Position numbers and translations under genes: made by a program. From contig JAEWVR010000020.1 in assembly GCA_023459055.1 (NCBI GenBank), positions 62,001 through 126,000 of the forward strand: a stretch of 64,000 nucleotides of DNA, given 5' to 3'. Origin of the DNA: Fibrobacterota bacterium. GTDB lineage: Bacteria > Fibrobacterota > Chitinivibrionia > Chitinivibrionales > Chitinispirillaceae. The notes under the pieces are model-generated. The model was not told where the DNA came from. It saw only the letters and a list, made by a program, of their open reading frames with translations, and did not search any database. Shown in pieces: positions 53,723 to 62,664 of the stretch. Each line of letters starts with the position of its first letter. Within the stretch, counting starts at the first letter, position 1.

Positions 53723-54846
53723 TTATTACTGCGGCAATTAAATATACCTCAATTTAATAGTTGGCACAAAGTATTTTTAGACCATGGAAAAACGTGATTT
53801 TAGAAAGCTTTCAACTGAAGCGCAATATGAAATAAAAATTTCTGCGCTTAAAATGATTAAAGAAGGACAGTCTCAAACCTATACATCTCGTTTTTTTGGT
53901 ATTGCCCGTAAAACTTTATACGTTTGGCTTGAACAACAGGAACAGCAGGGAACTAAGGGTCTAATTTACAAAAAGAGAGGTCGCCGTGAAGGTGAAAAAA
54001 GACACCTTGACGTTGTTCAAGAGAAAGAAATTCAAAAACTTATTGTTGATAAATGCCCAGAGCAACTAAAGCTACCATTTGCATTATGGACACGTAAAGC
54101 AGTACAAGAGCTTATACACTATCGCTTTGGAAAACAACTACCAATCCGAACAATAGGTGAATACTTGAAACGGTGGGGATATACGCCTCAGAAGCCACTA
54201 AAAAAAGCATACGAGCAGCAACCAAAAATAGTAAAAGTTTGGCTTGATGAAAAATACCCTGAGATTAAAGCACGAGCAATAGCTGAAAAAGCAGAGATTT
54301 ATTGGGGTGATGAGACTGGGTTGTCAAGTGAAGATAATAGAGGTCGTGGATATTCGCCTAAAGGTAAAACACCTGTAAGATTTGGTACTGGTGCAAGATT
54401 CTCAACCAGTATGATTTCTGCTATAGCAAATCAGGGGCAATGCAGGTTCATGATATACAAGGGTGGATTAAAAGTGAACACATTCTTAACATTTCTTAAG
54501 AGATTGACAACAGATGTAAAAAAGAAAATATTCCTAATTGTTGACAACCTAAAAGTGCACCATGCGCTTAAGGTAAAAGACTGGCTAAAATCAAATAGCA
54601 ATAAAATTGAGATATTCTATCTTCCGCCATATACTCCGGAGCATAATCCTGATGAATATTTGAACCAGGATGTAAAGGTATCATTGAGTAATAAATTAGC
54701 ACCAAGGAATCAGAGCGAGTTGACAAATAATCTAAGTAGTTATATGAGAGGTCTTCAACGAAATGCAAAAAAAATCAAAAAGTTTTTTAAACATAAACAT
54801 GTCAAATATGCAGCATGATGTGGGGCATATTTAATTGCCGGAATAA
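53723..54846 (+). mobile_element. IS630-type element with inverted ends and TA flanks
   Basis: About 1124 bases. Inverted ends: CGGCAATTAAATATACCTCA at 53732-53751 and the complement of CGGCAATTAAATATGCCCCA at 54821-54840 (18 of 20 match). The match continues outward with TTATT after a 3-base offset. TA lies on each side (53721-53722 and 54847-54848), as expected for IS630/Tc1 insertion. Excision in silico of the element plus one TA rejoins the interrupted IS256-type frame, which supports these borders. Confidence 0.85.
53784..54818 (+). CDS. IS630 family transposase
   Basis: 344 residues, uninterrupted. N-terminal helix-turn-helix DNA-binding part (FFGIARKTLYVWL) and a second winged-helix part (RTIGEYLKRWGYTPQKP). 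The DDE catalytic residues are Asp176 (WGDETGL), Asp254 (IVDNLKVHHA) and Glu291 (HNPDEYLNQ). It fills the element between the inverted ends. No clear ribosome site precedes the ATG. All key residues are present, so it may be active. Confidence 0.93.
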   Translation: MEKRDFRKLSTEAQYEIKISALKMIKEGQSQTYTSRFFGIARKTLYVWLEQQEQQGTKGLIYKKRGRREGEKRHLDVVQEKEIQKLIVDKCPEQLKLPFALWTRKAVQELIHYRFGKQLPIRTIGEYLKRWGYTPQKPLKKAYEQQPKIVKVWLDEKYPEIKARAIAEKAEIYWGDETGLSSEDNRGRGYSPKGKTPVRFGTGARFSTSMISAIANQGQCRFMIYKGGLKVNTFLTFLKRLTTDVKKKIFLIVDNLKVHHALKVKDWLKSNSNKIEIFYLPPYTPEHNPDEYLNQDVKVSLSNKLAPRNQSELTNNLSSYMRGLQRNAKKIKKFFKHKHVKYAA

Positions 54847-55065
54847 TATTTGAAGAAATTCAAAAAGCGTAAAGTGATGGAACTGCTTCATCAATACTGA
54901 GACGTTGCTACATATGTTTTGGTACCAACCTACTTGTGAACTTGAGACTGTTTCTGCTTTTATTACGATTCCGGAGAACCTTTACTGGTAATGTCGCTGT
55001 GGTGATGGTAAATAGTCAATCAACATGATAACCATTACGAACGAAAGCTATAGAGTAATTTTAAA

Positions 55066-56067
55066 TACGCAAATCACTATGGTCACTAATAATTTTTTTC
55101 TCTCTGCTTAAAGAAAAATTTTAATTATTTTTTGTGCACCCAAACTAATTATTTTATCAATTGAAAGAAATGATAGTATTTGATTGTCCTTTAAAGTATT
55201 TCTTTTAAAGGAGCGAATCTTTAATTGAGTATTTATTATTTAGCAACTGTAAAATACTATAAATATGTCTCCTTGTAAAATCAACCTTATACACAACAAT
55301 TAAAAATAACTTAAAACCACATCATGTTTATAGGTAAAAACAGCGAATCAAAGATATTCACAATGATTTATGCTTTAATTGCAACTATTAAATTTCATGG
55401 TATTGATCCGTGTTGTTATATCAAGAATCCTCTCAAAGTATTCCAAATGCAAACAATGGTGATCTAGAAATTTCAATTGTTTACTGGAATAAATAAGTTA
55501 GATTAACACATCTGCAAAATGGTTTCTTAGCTAAGGATAATGCCACTAGTCTGAGGAGAATTACTTCATCGGATTTTAAAAAATTACAACAATAATTAAA
55601 TGCACTAGAGAAAGAATTTGTGTTGACAAGTTATTAGGAATAAGTTAGTTTAAAACAAACCGATTATCCAAAAACCGCGTCAGTTCTTTGTGAGGTGTAA
55701 TCAAAAGGCTGTCTTTGTAAAGTATTAAGTGTTTGTAAACGATTTGAAATAGTTTATTTTCAAAGGCGTGTACCTATACAGATAAATCATATTCGATAGG
55801 AATAGATGATAAAAAGGTGCACATTACTCAGTCAAGGCATGCACGATATTGGTCGTGATATGTCAAATTGACAATGAGAAAAAAATCAAATTACACACTT
55901 TGGATTTAATGGATAAAGTAAACAAATCCAAAATATGACTATAGAAGAGCTGAAATATTATCCGTAAAAGTATAAGGAGTGCATTAAATTTGAAATTCGG
56001 TTTATCTATTTATCACTAATTATACAACGAAAACAATTTTTTAAACATATCAAGAAAATATATCAGA
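55066..56067 (+). other. About 1 kb without recognisable gene
   Basis: AT-rich, with frequent stops in all frames that I inspected. It lies between the mobile-element remnants and the second operon. A short broken frame around 55770-55900 (reading YSIGIDDKKVHITQ) may be debris of another gene, but I cannot place it. Any promoter of the downstream operon should lie here; I see no convincing -35/-10 pair. Confidence 0.5.
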
Positions 56068-56661
56068 ATGAAAAAATCTTTATTTGACAAAATGCACGGA
56101 TTTTATGATTTTTATATGATGGTATTTAATCAATACAGAAGGGAAAATGTTATCGATATCTTATGTCCAGAAAGATCTGAAAAAATTTTAGATATTGGTG
56201 GAGGAACTGGATATGTTTCATCTAAAATTCAACACTTGTGTAAAGAATTACATTTAATTGATATGAGTATAAATATGTTAAAGGTTGCGAAGAAAAAAGG
56301 GATAAAAAATGTAGAGATTGCAAGTTGCTATTCAATGCCTTTTAGTAATGGCACATTTGATGCAATAATACTGACAGATGTAATACATCATTTAAACAAC
56401 CATAGTCAATTGATTTCTGAGATAAAAAGAGTTTTAAAAGTGGGTGGAAAATTAATAGTCTATGACTTCGATTTTGAAAAAAAAATGACAAAATTGATTT
56501 CAAAATGGGAATCTTTATTTTTTAGAGACTTACAATTTGTTGAGAAAAAAACCTTTTTACGATATTTGTCAGAATCTGGTTTTAATATTAAAAATGAGCT
56601 TTCAAAAAGTAATTGGTTCATACTATTAGCGGAAAAAACAAAAGGAGAATATCATGGTTAA
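56068..56661 (+). CDS. Class I SAM-dependent methyltransferase
   Basis: 197 residues, UbiE-like. SAM-binding motif I is ILDIGGGTG (40-48); motif II is the acidic HLIDMS, and the post-motif reads FDAIILTDVIHHL with a later VLKVGGKLIV. Substrate unknown. It is the first gene of the second operon, and its stop overlaps the start of the next methyltransferase by eight bases, so the two are translationally coupled. The ribosome site before the ATG is weak. It could methylate O, N or C; the sequence does not decide. Confidence 0.88.
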   Translation: MKKSLFDKMHGFYDFYMMVFNQYRRENVIDILCPERSEKILDIGGGTGYVSSKIQHLCKELHLIDMSINMLKVAKKKGIKNVEIASCYSMPFSNGTFDAIILTDVIHHLNNHSQLISEIKRVLKVGGKLIVYDFDFEKKMTKLISKWESLFFRDLQFVEKKTFLRYLSESGFNIKNELSKSNWFILLAEKTKGEYHG

Positions 56662-57601
56662 ATACATTGAGCGTTATAAAAAATTTATAAAAAATACACG
56701 AACTGGAGAACTACGCCTATTTAAAGGTAATAAAGCATTGTTATTGTCAATTTATTATTCTATGTCAAAAAATGTTGTTAATAACGATGATGTCGCAAGT
56801 GGCTATAACAATATTTCTGAAACATATCATAACTGGACTGGATTGATGGGAAAACACAGTGAAAAGATTGTTGAGAAAGAAATGTTCGTGAATTCAGAGT
56901 CGTTTAATGTGTTGGATCTTGCTTGTGGACAAGGATTTATTACAAGGAAAATACTTGAAAAGTTTGATAATCAAATAAAATTTTCATTAAAGTGTGTAGA
57001 TATTTCAAGTAAAATGCTTGATGTCTGTAAAGCAAGAAACAATTATGAAAATGTTGATTTTATAAACAGTGAAGCATATTCGTATTTATTACAACAAAAA
57101 AATGAATCCATTGACATGATTTTTTTTGGCTGGGCTTTGGGATATTTTGATTATAATAAAATCTTAAAATTGATAAACACAAAATTGAAGCCAAATGGAT
57201 ATTTATGCATCATTACAAATGGTGATGCAACATTTAGTGAATTTGAAGATTATTACATTGAGGTAATTGTGAATGATTACAAAAATTTAAATAAAGTTTT
57301 CGAAGCATCATTTGAACTTCCAAAAGATAAGCATGTTTTAAATAAATGGATGGAAAAATATCATTTTGATGTTGTAAAGAGTGACGATGGAAATGAATGT
57401 TTGACATTTGACAAACCAGAGGAATGTTTTTATTGGTTAAAAAATGCAGGAGTTCTTGCCGGAACAGATAAAATTTTTAAAAATCAGAAGAGAGCTGAAC
57501 GGATGCTTATAGATTTAATAGGAAAATATGAATGCCGCAATAATAAGTATCACATAAGTCCAAGTTATATACATGGTATTTATAAAAAGGTTGGTGCATA
57601 A
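56654..57601 (+). CDS. Class I SAM-dependent methyltransferase, long form
   Basis: 315 residues. Motif I is VLDLACGQG (86-94), then CVDISSKML and the FFGWALGYFDY region. The N-terminal 80 residues and the C-terminal part beyond the Rossmann core are longer than in its neighbour and probably form a substrate lid. It starts within the previous gene (ATGGTTAA overlap) after a good AAAGGAG site. Two different methyltransferases side by side suggest two methylations on one scaffold, or a paired step. The substrate cannot be assigned. Confidence 0.85.
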   Translation: MVKYIERYKKFIKNTRTGELRLFKGNKALLLSIYYSMSKNVVNNDDVASGYNNISETYHNWTGLMGKHSEKIVEKEMFVNSESFNVLDLACGQGFITRKILEKFDNQIKFSLKCVDISSKMLDVCKARNNYENVDFINSEAYSYLLQQKNESIDMIFFGWALGYFDYNKILKLINTKLKPNGYLCIITNGDATFSEFEDYYIEVIVNDYKNLNKVFEASFELPKDKHVLNKWMEKYHFDVVKSDDGNECLTFDKPEECFYWLKNAGVLAGTDKIFKNQKRAERMLIDLIGKYECRNNKYHISPSYIHGIYKKVGA

Positions 57602-57603
57602 AA

Positions 57604-58878
57604 ATGTCTTTTGTTAATTTACTGGTTTTAATTCGTATGTGTACTGATTTGAAAGTTTATAGAGCTATGCTTAAGCTCTATAAACTTTTCAGAAAAGATA
57701 AAGAATTTTCAATTATCAAATTTTTAAAACTGATTTTTGGAATGATGAAAAAGGAAAGAATAATTAAGTATAAAGATGATTATATTATAAGTTCATTTAC
57801 ACCATCATTTCCGACAGATGCATTTTTTACAATATTTAAAAATGGAAAAAATGGTGAAAATTCTGTTTTTAGAGATTTCGCTCATGTTCAAAGACGCGCT
57901 CCAATAACAACATTTATTAAAGTTACATCTAAGTGTAATTATAAATGCTATCATTGCTGTGCAGATATGTCAGGAATTGAAAATGATCTGACCACAGATG
58001 AATGGATAAGAATTATCAAAAGCCTACAGACGTTGGGAACTTCATATATTGGAATTACTGGAGGCGAGCCTTTATTACGAAAAGACATTAATAAAATCAT
58101 TGCTTCAATAAATCCTTCTCTTTCGGCATCAGTGTTGTTTACAAATGGATATCTGCTTACAAAAGAGATGGCTGATACTCTGAAAGGTTGTGGATTGTAT
58201 GCGGTTTCAGTTAGCATTGATTCCCATAATAAGCAGGTTCATGATAGGATTAGGAACCATGAGAATGCATTTGATTATGCGTTAAAGGCTGTAGAAAATT
58301 CACGAAAAGCCGGATTATATACTATTGTTCAATCCGTTCTACCAAAAGAAATGCTTTCAAAAAATGATTTGTACAAGCTGTTTAGATTAGTAAAGAAACA
58401 CGGGGCACATGAGATTAGACTTCATCAACCTGCACCAATTGGAACATTACTAACAAATGAAAAACTTGAGGATGTTATTTTTTCGGATGAAGACAGAAAG
58501 TTACTTTTTGAAGTTCAACATAAGGCAAATAAAAAATTATGGGGTTTTCCTAAAGTAACATCGTTTCCTTATTCTGAAGGACGGGAAAAATTTGGTTGCG
58601 CTGCAGGTATTCTCCACACTTATGTTACAAATCTTGGCGAAATGACACCTTGCGATTTTATCCCTATGTCATTTGGCAATATACTAAAAGAAGATATTAG
58701 AGAAGTATACAATAGAATGGCTTGTACAATTGGTGGAACAAGTAGATCTTGCCTTTCATACAAGTTGTATAAAGAATTTCAGGGTAAACAACTGCCGATT
58801 CCCAAAGAAAATCAATTTGATATTTGTAAATATATAAATAAGGGAGAATACGCAGATTGTTTTAGTTCACTTCAGTAA
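57604..58878 (+). CDS. Radical SAM enzyme with SPASM-like C-terminus
   Basis: 424 residues. The 4Fe-4S-binding CxxxCxxC motif is Cys111, Cys115 and Cys118 (CNYKCYHC), followed by a second Cys119. GITGGEPLL is the SAM-contacting motif. About 100 residues precede the core. The C-terminal part has the pattern FGCAAG, TPCDF, FGNIL and later Cys, as in SPASM or twitch domains that hold a further cluster. It begins 2 bases after the previous stop. Family members modify peptides or small molecules by radical chemistry. No precursor peptide gene is visible nearby, so a small-molecule or carrier-bound substrate is more likely here. Confidence 0.88.
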   Translation: MSFVNLLVLIRMCTDLKVYRAMLKLYKLFRKDKEFSIIKFLKLIFGMMKKERIIKYKDDYIISSFTPSFPTDAFFTIFKNGKNGENSVFRDFAHVQRRAPITTFIKVTSKCNYKCYHCCADMSGIENDLTTDEWIRIIKSLQTLGTSYIGITGGEPLLRKDINKIIASINPSLSASVLFTNGYLLTKEMADTLKGCGLYAVSVSIDSHNKQVHDRIRNHENAFDYALKAVENSRKAGLYTIVQSVLPKEMLSKNDLYKLFRLVKKHGAHEIRLHQPAPIGTLLTNEKLEDVIFSDEDRKLLFEVQHKANKKLWGFPKVTSFPYSEGREKFGCAAGILHTYVTNLGEMTPCDFIPMSFGNILKEDIREVYNRMACTIGGTSRSCLSYKLYKEFQGKQLPIPKENQFDICKYINKGEYADCFSSLQ

Positions 58879-58917
58879 ACCTTTGGATTGTTCAGAATGG
58901 AAGGATAATTCTTATCA

Positions 58918-59370
58918 ATGGAACAAATTATACAGAATGTAAAACTTGAAGAAGAAATCAGCAGTGGATGTAATAAGAACGATGTTTGGAGTGTCGTATC
59001 AAATTTTCAAAATTACCCATATATTATGGATAATGTTAAATGTGTCACTATAGAGAATGTTGACGGTAAGGCCTATAGTACTTGGGATGTGGATATTGAT
59101 GGTGCACCAATAACTTGGAAAGAAGTTGATAATTTTGATATTGAAAATGGATTAATTCAATTTGAGGCGCTTGAAGGTGATTTTTTTCACTTCAAAGGAA
59201 ATTGGAAAATTCATGAAAATGATAAAATTAAAGTCTCATTTGAAGCAGATTATTGCCTTGGCGTGCCCCAAATAGAAAAAGTTTTAGGACATATAATAAG
59301 AGAAAAACTGGCAAACAATATAAAAAATATGTTAAAAGGTATTTCTACTGAGGTTGGAAAAAATGAATAA
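58918..59370 (+). CDS. SRPBCC (START-like) superfamily protein
   Basis: 150 residues with the pattern of a helix-grip fold: an N-terminal strand, the helix NDVWSVVSNFQNYPYIM, alternating strands (STWDVDIDGAPITWKEVDNF, FKGNWKIHE), and a long C-terminal helix (KVLGHIIREKLANNIKNML). Relatives include polyketide cyclases/aromatases and COQ10-type lipid binders. No catalytic residue can be claimed from sequence alone. Its start is preceded by GGAAGGA. Its last codons overlap the acyl-ACP reductase-like gene. A role in binding or cyclising a hydrophobic ACP-linked intermediate is plausible. Confidence 0.75.
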   Translation: MEQIIQNVKLEEEISSGCNKNDVWSVVSNFQNYPYIMDNVKCVTIENVDGKAYSTWDVDIDGAPITWKEVDNFDIENGLIQFEALEGDFFHFKGNWKIHENDKIKVSFEADYCLGVPQIEKVLGHIIREKLANNIKNMLKGISTEVGKNE

Positions 59371-60460
59371 TCAAACGTTAACTGTGGGGCTGGTGGGACA
59401 TAGTTGCGATTTAGATAATGTTGTTAATGTATTTAAATACTGGAATCCATCTGCACCAGACTTTTCAGAACCTCTAATCAGAAAAATGTTGGAATGGTCA
59501 CCACCTTTTAAAGGTACCGCATTCAAAGATCACATAATTGAAAATAAGAATATTGGTGTAAACGCAACACATATAATAGTACCTTTTATTCCAGACCTCA
59601 ATATTACGATGGGAACTTTGCTAAATAAAGTTGAATCTGCCATTCGGTTGTGTGCTGAGGAAAAGTGTTTTATTGCAACACTTGGTGCTTTTACATCAAT
59701 AGTATGTTGTGGAAAAGAAAAAGCATTTAAAGATAAATATGGAATAAATATTACATCTGGAAATACATTAACTGCAGCATTAGCAGTCGGGCAAATTAAT
59801 AATGCATGTGAGATACTGGATAGAGAGTTATCTGAATGTACTGTTTTAATAGTGGGTGGGTCAGGAGATATTGGCTTTGGTTGTGCTCAGGTACTTTGCA
59901 CAAAGGCAAAACATACAATACTTGCCGCAAGGAGTATTGGACAACTCAAGACATCTGCTTCTAAAATAAAATCGAAATTCAATGTGGATGTAGAAGTTGG
60001 AACAGATATTAGTTCATTTACAAGAAATGCAGATATTATTCTTTCAACTGCAGCATCAAACGAGACACTGATATTTAATGATGATATTAAAGCTGGCGCG
60101 ATTGTATGTGATGTCGGTTTTCCAAAAAATGTGTGTTCTGCTGCTTTTTCCAGAAATGACATTTTAGCATTTGACGGAGGATTGGCTGAATTGCCCACTG
60201 AATTGAATTTCGGCTATGATTCAAAATTACCTCAAAAAAACATTCTATTTGGATGTTATACAGAAGGTTTACTTCTTGCAGCCGAGAAGTATAATGACCT
60301 TTTTTCATATGGACGCGGTAATATTACAACTGAGAATATGGAATATATTTTTAAAATTGCACAGAAATATAAAATTAGTCCAGCGCCATTCTATTCTGGC
60401 AATAGAAAAATTGATACAGAGAGAATATGTAATATAAAAAAAATATTAAAAGGTAAATGA
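59363..60460 (+). CDS. Acyl-ACP reductase (AAR)-like protein
   Basis: 365 residues. It resembles cyanobacterial long-chain acyl-[ACP] reductase along its whole length: GLVGHSCDL at the N-terminus, ATLGAFTSI, TSGNTLTAA, a Rossmann loop VGGSGDIGFG (about 160-172), DVGFPKNV, AFDGGLAEL, and a Cys in LFGCYTEG (about Cys298), the place of the catalytic Cys in the AAR family. AAR reduces acyl-ACP to a fatty aldehyde with NADPH. I prefer the ATG at 59363, which overlaps the previous stop (ATGAATAA), to the TTG at 59354. Neighbouring ACP and FAAL genes fit an acyl-ACP substrate. Shikimate-dehydrogenase-like activity is an alternative, but the Cys region argues against it. The acyl group is unknown. 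Confidence 0.82.
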   Translation: MNNQTLTVGLVGHSCDLDNVVNVFKYWNPSAPDFSEPLIRKMLEWSPPFKGTAFKDHIIENKNIGVNATHIIVPFIPDLNITMGTLLNKVESAIRLCAEEKCFIATLGAFTSIVCCGKEKAFKDKYGINITSGNTLTAALAVGQINNACEILDRELSECTVLIVGGSGDIGFGCAQVLCTKAKHTILAARSIGQLKTSASKIKSKFNVDVEVGTDISSFTRNADIILSTAASNETLIFNDDIKAGAIVCDVGFPKNVCSAAFSRNDILAFDGGLAELPTELNFGYDSKLPQKNILFGCYTEGLLLAAEKYNDLFSYGRGNITTENMEYIFKIAQKYKISPAPFYSGNRKIDTERICNIKKILKGK

Positions 60461-60463
60461 AAT

Positions 60464-62224
60464 ATGACCGTCTCAGAACATATTGCTGAGTTTTTGAAAA
60501 AGAATAACATATCAAATGCTTTCGGTATTGTCGGGTCGCATTTCTTATCGTTATTGAATTCTTTAGAGAAATCAAATATAAAATTCTATTCAGTAAAACA
60601 CGAGTCAAGTGCAGGTTTCATGGCTGCTCATTATATTCGTGCAGCTCAAAAACCAACTGCTTGCCTTTGTACCGCAGGGCCAGGGATTCTGAATTTAATA
60701 ATAAGTATTGGTGAAATGTACAAAGCAGGTTTGCCAGCACTAATTATTAGTCCGATGACAAGTACGGATGAGTTTAATCGTTGTGGATTTCAAGATGACT
60801 CGGGTTTTGGGGACAGTTATTCGATTAATGCGGTGTTAAAACCGATGACTAAAGAAAGTATAATTTTAGATCATCCGGAGAATATTGGATGCTGTCTAAA
60901 CAAAATACAAGAACTTTTATTTTCGGCACCATATCTTCCCGTTCATTTTTCTATTCCTGCCAATTATTTTGAAACTAAAATTACTAATAGTAATAATTTA
61001 CAAATTAATAGTGGATTAAAAAATGACGATTTAACCGAAATCGAAAATGCAGAAAAATTAATACTGGAATCAAAAAAACCAATAATATTATTAGGGAAGC
61101 GTGCTGTTTATCCTTCAATAAGTAAAGATATTAGTAATTTTGTTGGCAAATTTAATTTTCCAGTAATTACATCTTATGGGGCTAAAGGATTAATTGATGA
61201 AAATGGACCTCAGGCATTCGGTGTTTTAGACCTTTTTGGGCATAGATCTACAGAATGGCTAATAAAAAATTCTGACTTAGTTATTTCGATTGGTTATGAA
61301 TTTGGATGTTCAAGTACATTAAAATACGATAATAAACTTATCAACGGCAAACATATAATGATTGATACCATTCATAAGAAATATGATTGTGTTTATAAAT
61401 ATGATGTAATGCTTGTTGGTGGACTCCATTCGATTCTTGACGCACTTAAGTCTAAACTTGATAAAGAAAAATACTTTGCATATTCAAATGAAAAAATGTG
61501 CGAATTAAGAACAATGGCCAATGAATTAGACAAACATTGGAATAAGGAGTCAGAAACTACTAATTTACCATTAAAGCCTCAAAGAATTTATAAGCTTCTT
61601 CAAAATGTAATTGATAAGAACGATTGTATTTTAGTTGCAGATATTGGTGCATCATCTTGGTGGGCAGTACGGTATTTGAAAGTCCAAGCTGGTGGTTTTC
61701 AGACATTTCCATATAATTATTCAATGGGTCAGGCATCTGGTGGTGTTATGGGAGTTAAAGTTGCATCACCTGAGAAAAATGTTATTTGTATAACTGGAGA
61801 TGGTTCTTTTTTAATGAATGGAAATGAGATTCTTACTGCAAAATATTACAATATAAATGTCGTGTATCTTGTATTTGTCAATAAAATGTATGGGTTGGTT
61901 TCTTTCAATCAGAAGGTGTTCTCTGGTGAGGATACTGGTTATGCAACAAAGTTTGATATTCCTGATTTTAATAAATTGTCAGATGCCTATGGAATACCAG
62001 GCTGTACAGTCTCCACAGAAGAAGAATTTACGACAAAACTTAATGAGTATTTAGGAATAAAAGGAGTTCCGAGTATTATAGCTGTAAATTTCGATACAGA
62101 AGAAATGTTGCCTTCAAAACCACAAAGTATAAATGTTTTATCTGATTTTAAGGATATGGGTACTATTGCATATAATAAATTTCTAATGAAAGCATTTGGA
62201 AGTGTATTAAAGGAAAAAGTTTGA
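60464..62224 (+). CDS. ThDP-dependent enzyme, acetolactate synthase-like
   Basis: 586 residues, the full three-domain length of the family. The N-terminal PYR domain has the catalytic Glu47 (VKHESSAGFMA) and TAGPG. The middle domain begins near KKPIILLGKRA. The C-terminal PP domain has the ThDP/Mg motif GDGSFLMNG through FVNKMYG (about 445-472). Family members decarboxylate 2-keto acids and join the resulting acyl anion to an aldehyde or ketone. Located 3 bases after the AAR-like gene, it could couple the aldehyde made there to a C2 or other unit, giving an acyloin. Reductive or oxalyl-type activities are not excluded. An AAAGGT site lies 10 bases before the ATG. Confidence 0.9.
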   Translation: MTVSEHIAEFLKKNNISNAFGIVGSHFLSLLNSLEKSNIKFYSVKHESSAGFMAAHYIRAAQKPTACLCTAGPGILNLIISIGEMYKAGLPALIISPMTSTDEFNRCGFQDDSGFGDSYSINAVLKPMTKESIILDHPENIGCCLNKIQELLFSAPYLPVHFSIPANYFETKITNSNNLQINSGLKNDDLTEIENAEKLILESKKPIILLGKRAVYPSISKDISNFVGKFNFPVITSYGAKGLIDENGPQAFGVLDLFGHRSTEWLIKNSDLVISIGYEFGCSSTLKYDNKLINGKHIMIDTIHKKYDCVYKYDVMLVGGLHSILDALKSKLDKEKYFAYSNEKMCELRTMANELDKHWNKESETTNLPLKPQRIYKLLQNVIDKNDCILVADIGASSWWAVRYLKVQAGGFQTFPYNYSMGQASGGVMGVKVASPEKNVICITGDGSFLMNGNEILTAKYYNINVVYLVFVNKMYGLVSFNQKVFSGEDTGYATKFDIPDFNKLSDAYGIPGCTVSTEEEFTTKLNEYLGIKGVPSIIAVNFDTEEMLPSKPQSINVLSDFKDMGTIAYNKFLMKAFGSVLKEKV

Positions 62225-62360
62225 AATTAAGTAATAAATGATCATTATTGTGTCTGACTTATGGTAAGAAATATCCAAATCTGTAAAATAATATTGGAAT
62301 GAGTAACACATAAGTTTTAAAGTTGAACAGGTGTAAATTAACTTTTAAAAAAATATTAAG

Positions 62361-62365
62361 TGGAG
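62361..62365 (+). promoter_or_regulatory. Ribosome site fixing the second free ACP start
   Basis: TGGAG lies 5 bases before the ATG at 62371. An in-frame TTG at 62323 lacks a comparable site and would add 16 residues unlike an ACP. Confidence 0.55.
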
Positions 62366-62370
62366 TAATC

Positions 62371-62664
62371 ATGGAAGTATTCGATGACGTAAAAACAAGA
62401 GTATTGTATTTAATCAGAGAAGCAGAAATTTTTGAAACAGATCCTGAATCTTTACTTGACAAAGATCTCTTTGAGGAATCATTGATAGACTCACTTACAA
62501 TGACTCAAATTCGAGCTTTGATAGAAGATGAATTTGGTTGTCCCATTAGTGAAAAAGAATTTGTAGAAAATCTTCATTCAATAAACGATGTAATTCAATT
62601 TATAGTAAGGAATACAGAGCATGGATATACAAACAGCGCACTTGACACAAAAAGACTTTATTAA
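62371..62664 (+). CDS. Free acyl carrier protein
   Basis: 97 residues. Phosphopantetheine Ser41 lies in EESLIDSLTMTQI, followed by helix 2 and the acidic surface (EDEFGCPISEKEF) usual for carrier proteins. It differs from the donor ACP of the beta-branch set (GANSIDR). The C-terminal end overlaps the downstream FAAL gene by 44 bases, a strong sign that the two proteins are made together and act as a pair. It probably carries the acid activated by the FAAL and presents it to the reductase or another enzyme of this operon. Confidence 0.9.
   Translation: MEVFDDVKTRVLYLIREAEIFETDPESLLDKDLFEESLIDSLTMTQIRALIEDEFGCPISEKEFVENLHSINDVIQFIVRNTEHGYTNSALDTKRLY

Larger units (their letters stand above)
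53330..55065 (-). pseudogene. Decayed IS256-type transposase, split by IS630 insertion
   Basis: On the minus strand the family's landmarks can be read in order, with stops and a deletion. From 55065 down: VRNGYHVD, FTSRLVP, QRLSIDEAVPSLYAF and ISSN. The frame is then broken by the IS630 element and resumes at 53720 with VESIESLLSS, LSAT, KAQW, NLSDKEYFYVWIDGIHFN and RLCTLFLFGALPNGKK. After a gap comes a C-terminal piece, WRRLRGHHLI and FIDGVK. Removing the IS630 element and one TA restores ISSN-IVESIESLL without a shift. Several stops (before QRLS, after AF, before NW) and loss of the core after the PNGKK region show it is dead. Confidence 0.8.

Noticed and set aside
55770..55900. Short broken frame (YSIGIDDKKVHITQ) as a gene remnant
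   Set aside because: Interrupted by stops and not recognisable; reported only as part of a gene-free stretch.
59363..60460. Shikimate dehydrogenase for the AAR-like gene
   Set aside because: Shared Rossmann fold only; the N-terminal GLVGH, TLGAFTSI, TSGNT and LFGCYTEG segments match the AAR family in order.
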